In this document: one piece after another, positions 62,208-64,000 of the stretch
Layout of the letters: each line of letters opens with the position of its first letter
Numbering within the stretch: position 1 is the first letter of the stretch
Assembly (NCBI GenBank): GCA_031291675.1
Contig: JARLIO010000085.1
Coordinates: 1-64,000, forward strand
Direction: 5' to 3'
From: Azospirillaceae bacterium
GTDB taxonomy: Bacteria; Pseudomonadota; Alphaproteobacteria; Azospirillales; Azospirillaceae
Length of the DNA: 64,000 bases
The notes under the pieces: model-generated
Told to the model about the DNA's origin: nothing
Databases searched by the model: none
What the model saw: the letters and a program-made list of their open reading frames with translations, nothing else
Translations under genes and position numbers: made by a program

Positions 62208-64000
62208 ATGACGGACAGCAACGACCAAGACCGCAGCAAGAAGCTCAGCCTTTCACCGGGCAAGGGCAAAATAGAGTTGAAGAAGACGGTCGAAACCGGG
62301 TCGGTTCGGCAAAGCTTTTCTCATGGGCGCTCCAAGACCGTCGAGGTCGAGGTCAAGAAGAAACGCGCCGTGGACAAAGGCGCCGCGCCCGGGATCGCCG
62401 ATGGCGGTGCCGCGGCGCGCCGCGCCGCCGAGGGCCTGCCGACCAAGGCGACCCCGGGTCGCGGTGGCAGCAAAGGCGGGACAACGGCCCGTCAGCTCAC
62501 CCCGCAAGAACGCGAGCTGCGCGAGCGCGTTCTGCGCAATGCCAAGATCGAAGAGAAGCGGCGGCAGATCGAGGATGAGCAGGTCGTCGAGGCGGCAATC
62601 GAGCAGCCCGCCACCGAACAGCCGGTGATCGAACAGCCCGTCGCAATCGATGTTCCGCTCGACGATGACACGTTGCGGCGCCAGGAACTCGAAGAGCTGC
62701 GGCAAATCCAGGAGGTCGAGCGCGCCCAAGCCGAGGAGCTTGAGCGCAAGCGGCTTGAGGAAGAGACCCGGCGCAAGGAAGAGGAAGCCAAGCGCAAGGC
62801 CGAAGAAGACCGCAAGAAGCCACCGGCACGGCCCACCGACGGCGCCCGGGCGCCGGCGCGCGGTACCGATGGCGCAGCGGCTCCGGTGGCACGGCCGGCC
62901 ACGTCGGTCGCAGCGCCCGCGGCTCGTGTCGCGGCCGGCGCCACCGACGGTGACGATGACGCGCCCCGCGCCCGCAAGGCGACGGCTGGCATCGGCCCCA
63001 ACGCGGCCAAAGCCCCCGCGGTCAAGCCCGCCGCGCCGCCCCGCGTCAAGGGCTCCGAGAAACGCCGCGGCAGCGGCAAGCTGACCGTCAGTCAGGCGCT
63101 CAGCGGGGATGATGCGGAAAAGACCCGCAGCCTCGCCGCGCTGCGTCGCGCCCGGGAACGGGAACGCCTGCGCCTGGCCAGCCGCCAGGAGGTCCAGAAG
63201 GTTACCCGTGACGTCATCGTCCCCGAAGTCATCACGGTTCAGGAATTGGCCAACCGCATGGCCGAACGCGGCGCCGACGTCATCAAGGCGCTGATGCGTA
63301 TGGGCGTCATGGCGACGATCAACCAGACCATCGACGCCGACACGGCCGAGCTGGTGATTGCCGAGTTTGGTCACCGTGCCCGCCGCGTGTCCGAATCGGA
63401 TGTCGAGCTGGGCATCCGCGGTGAGGTCGACGGCGACGAAGTGATGCAGTCCCGGCCCCCGGTGGTCACCGTCATGGGCCATGTCGACCATGGCAAGACC
63501 TCGTTGCTCGACGCCCTGCGATCGACCGACGTCGCCAGCCATGAAGCCGGCGGCATCACCCAGCATATCGGTGCCTATCAGGTCGTGTTGCACGGCGACA
63601 GCCGGATCACCTTCATTGACACCCCCGGTCACGCGGCCTTCACCGAAATGCGGGCCCGCGGCGCCAATGTCACCGACGTCGTGGTCCTGGTCGTCGCCGC
63701 CGATGACGGCATCATGCCGCAGACGATCGAGGCGATCCGTCATGCCAAGGCGGCCAAGGTGCCGATCATCGTCGCCATCAACAAGTGCGACCTGCCCGAC
63801 GCCAACCCGGCGCGTGTCCGCCAGGAACTGTTGCAGCACGATCTCGTCGTCGAGGAAATGGGTGGCGACATCCTGGCCGTCGATGTCTCGGCCAAGACCC
63901 GGCTCGGCCTGGATCGGCTGGAAGAGGCGATCCTGCTGCAGGCGGAAATCCTCGAACTGCGCGCCAATCCCGATCGCATCGCCGAGGGCGTGGTCATCGA
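62208..64000 (+). CDS. infB: Translation initiation factor IF-2 (partial, runs off the window)
   Basis: GTPase that brings fMet-tRNA to the 30S subunit. The first 597 codons are visible. From the ATG at 62208: a basic N-terminus ([21 protein letters not shown]), a long charged Ala/Glu/Arg-rich linker (about 60-300), the N2 region ([29 protein letters not shown]), then the GTPase with G1 [14 protein letters not shown]2 [11 protein letters not shown]3 DTPGHAAF and G4 NKCD. The end is missing at base 64000. The start is 11 bases after the ylxR stop. Confidence 0.96.
   Translation, partial: MTDSNDQDRSKKLSLSPGKGKIELKKTVETGSVRQSFSHGRSKTVEVEVKKKRAVDKGAAPGIADGGAAARRAAEGLPTKATPGRGGSKGGTTARQLTPQERELRERVLRNAKIEEKRRQIEDEQVVEAAIEQPATEQPVIEQPVAIDVPLDDDTLRRQELEELRQIQEVERAQAEELERKRLEEETRRKEEEAKRKAEEDRKKPPARPTDGARAPARGTDGAAAPVARPATSVAAPAARVAAGATDGDDDAPRARKATAGIGPNAAKAPAVKPAAPPRVKGSEKRRGSGKLTVSQALSGDDAEKTRSLAALRRARERERLRLASRQEVQKVTRDVIVPEVITVQELANRMAERGADVIKALMRMGVMATINQTIDADTAELVIAEFGHRARRVSESDVELGIRGEVDGDEVMQSRPPVVTVMGHVDHGKTSLLDALRSTDVASHEAGGITQHIGAYQVVLHGDSRITFIDTPGHAAFTEMRARGANVTDVVVLVVAADDGIMPQTIEAIRHAKAAKVPIIVAINKCDLPDANPARVRQELLQHDLVVEEMGGDILAVDVSAKTRLGLDRLEEAILLQAEILELRANPDRIAEGVVI

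Noticed and set aside
62253-63839. A 528-codon minus-strand open frame opposite infB
   Set aside because: infB is clearly coded on the plus strand with all GTPase motifs.

Overview
The window is a GC-rich chromosomal stretch from an alphaproteobacterium, most likely a Rhodospirillales-type organism. The main signs are gene order and families: rpsT-dnaA beside an enoyl-CoA hydratase, mutM, ubiE-ubiB, coaBC and dut; a phoR-pstCAB-phoU-phoB cluster without pstS; a MucR regulator; ornithine-lipid genes; a SAM-II-type riboswitch; and the long core block mutS ... glnD-murJ-trpS ... tsaB-rimI ... miaB-phoH-ybeY-corC-lnt-xre-metK-trmB-rimP-nusA-ylxR-infB. I see no rRNA, tRNA, CRISPR array, prophage or transposase gene. 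The placement is inferred from content, not from a database search.

Layout. 1-1800: the tail of an unknown frame, an AraC-type regulator and a Dps ferritin. 1785-10860: dnaA, rpsT, an enoyl-CoA hydratase and mutM on the minus strand, then ubiE, ubiB, coaBC and dut on the plus strand (replication initiation, repair, quinone, coenzyme A and dUTP metabolism). 10854-13929: a plus-strand sulfur group of an Rrf2 regulator, cysteine synthase, a MoeB/ThiF-type E1 enzyme and a DsrE-like protein. 13967-20825: the phosphate-sensing and transport operon on the minus strand, with a candidate Pho box between phoR and pstC. 21300-26843: a malic enzyme fused to a phosphotransacetylase-like domain, then mutS. 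26860-30374: an accessory patch with a STAS protein, a chemoreceptor and a small exported protein, including an AT-rich non-coding stretch. 30609-31960: a SAM-II riboswitch and metZ. 32197-37768: glnD, murJ, trpS. 37905-43551: a TauE/SafE permease, a TetR plus aldo-keto reductase cassette, a TIGR02186-type membrane protein, a Usp protein and a nucleotide cyclase. 43734-50308: an Nfu scaffold, a NodB-like protein lacking its zinc histidines, a VanX-type dipeptidase, tsaB, rimI, tusA-like, mucR and olsBA. 50638-64000: the translation and envelope block miaB to infB, the last gene cut by the window edge.

How the parts work together. Much of the window is housekeeping, with accessory genes set into a conserved backbone (mutS|...|glnD, trpS|...|usp, olsA|miaB). 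A palindrome-rich, MITE-like repeat of about 157 bp occurs twice in full and once in part. Two of the three copies lie where accessory genes meet backbone genes and the third lies inside the TetR/AKR cassette. Control elements readable from sequence are the SAM-II switch before metZ, a Pho box before pstC, an autoregulatory-looking operator before the xre gene, and a promoter, hairpin and intrinsic terminator immediately before rimP-nusA-ylxR-infB, which looks like an attenuator. Several proteins from otherwise canonical families lack a key residue (Dps ferroxidase Glu, the last MutM zinc Cys, the NodB zinc histidines). No clearly new multi-gene system is evident; the strongest candidates for new biology are the dispersed repeat and the rimP leader.
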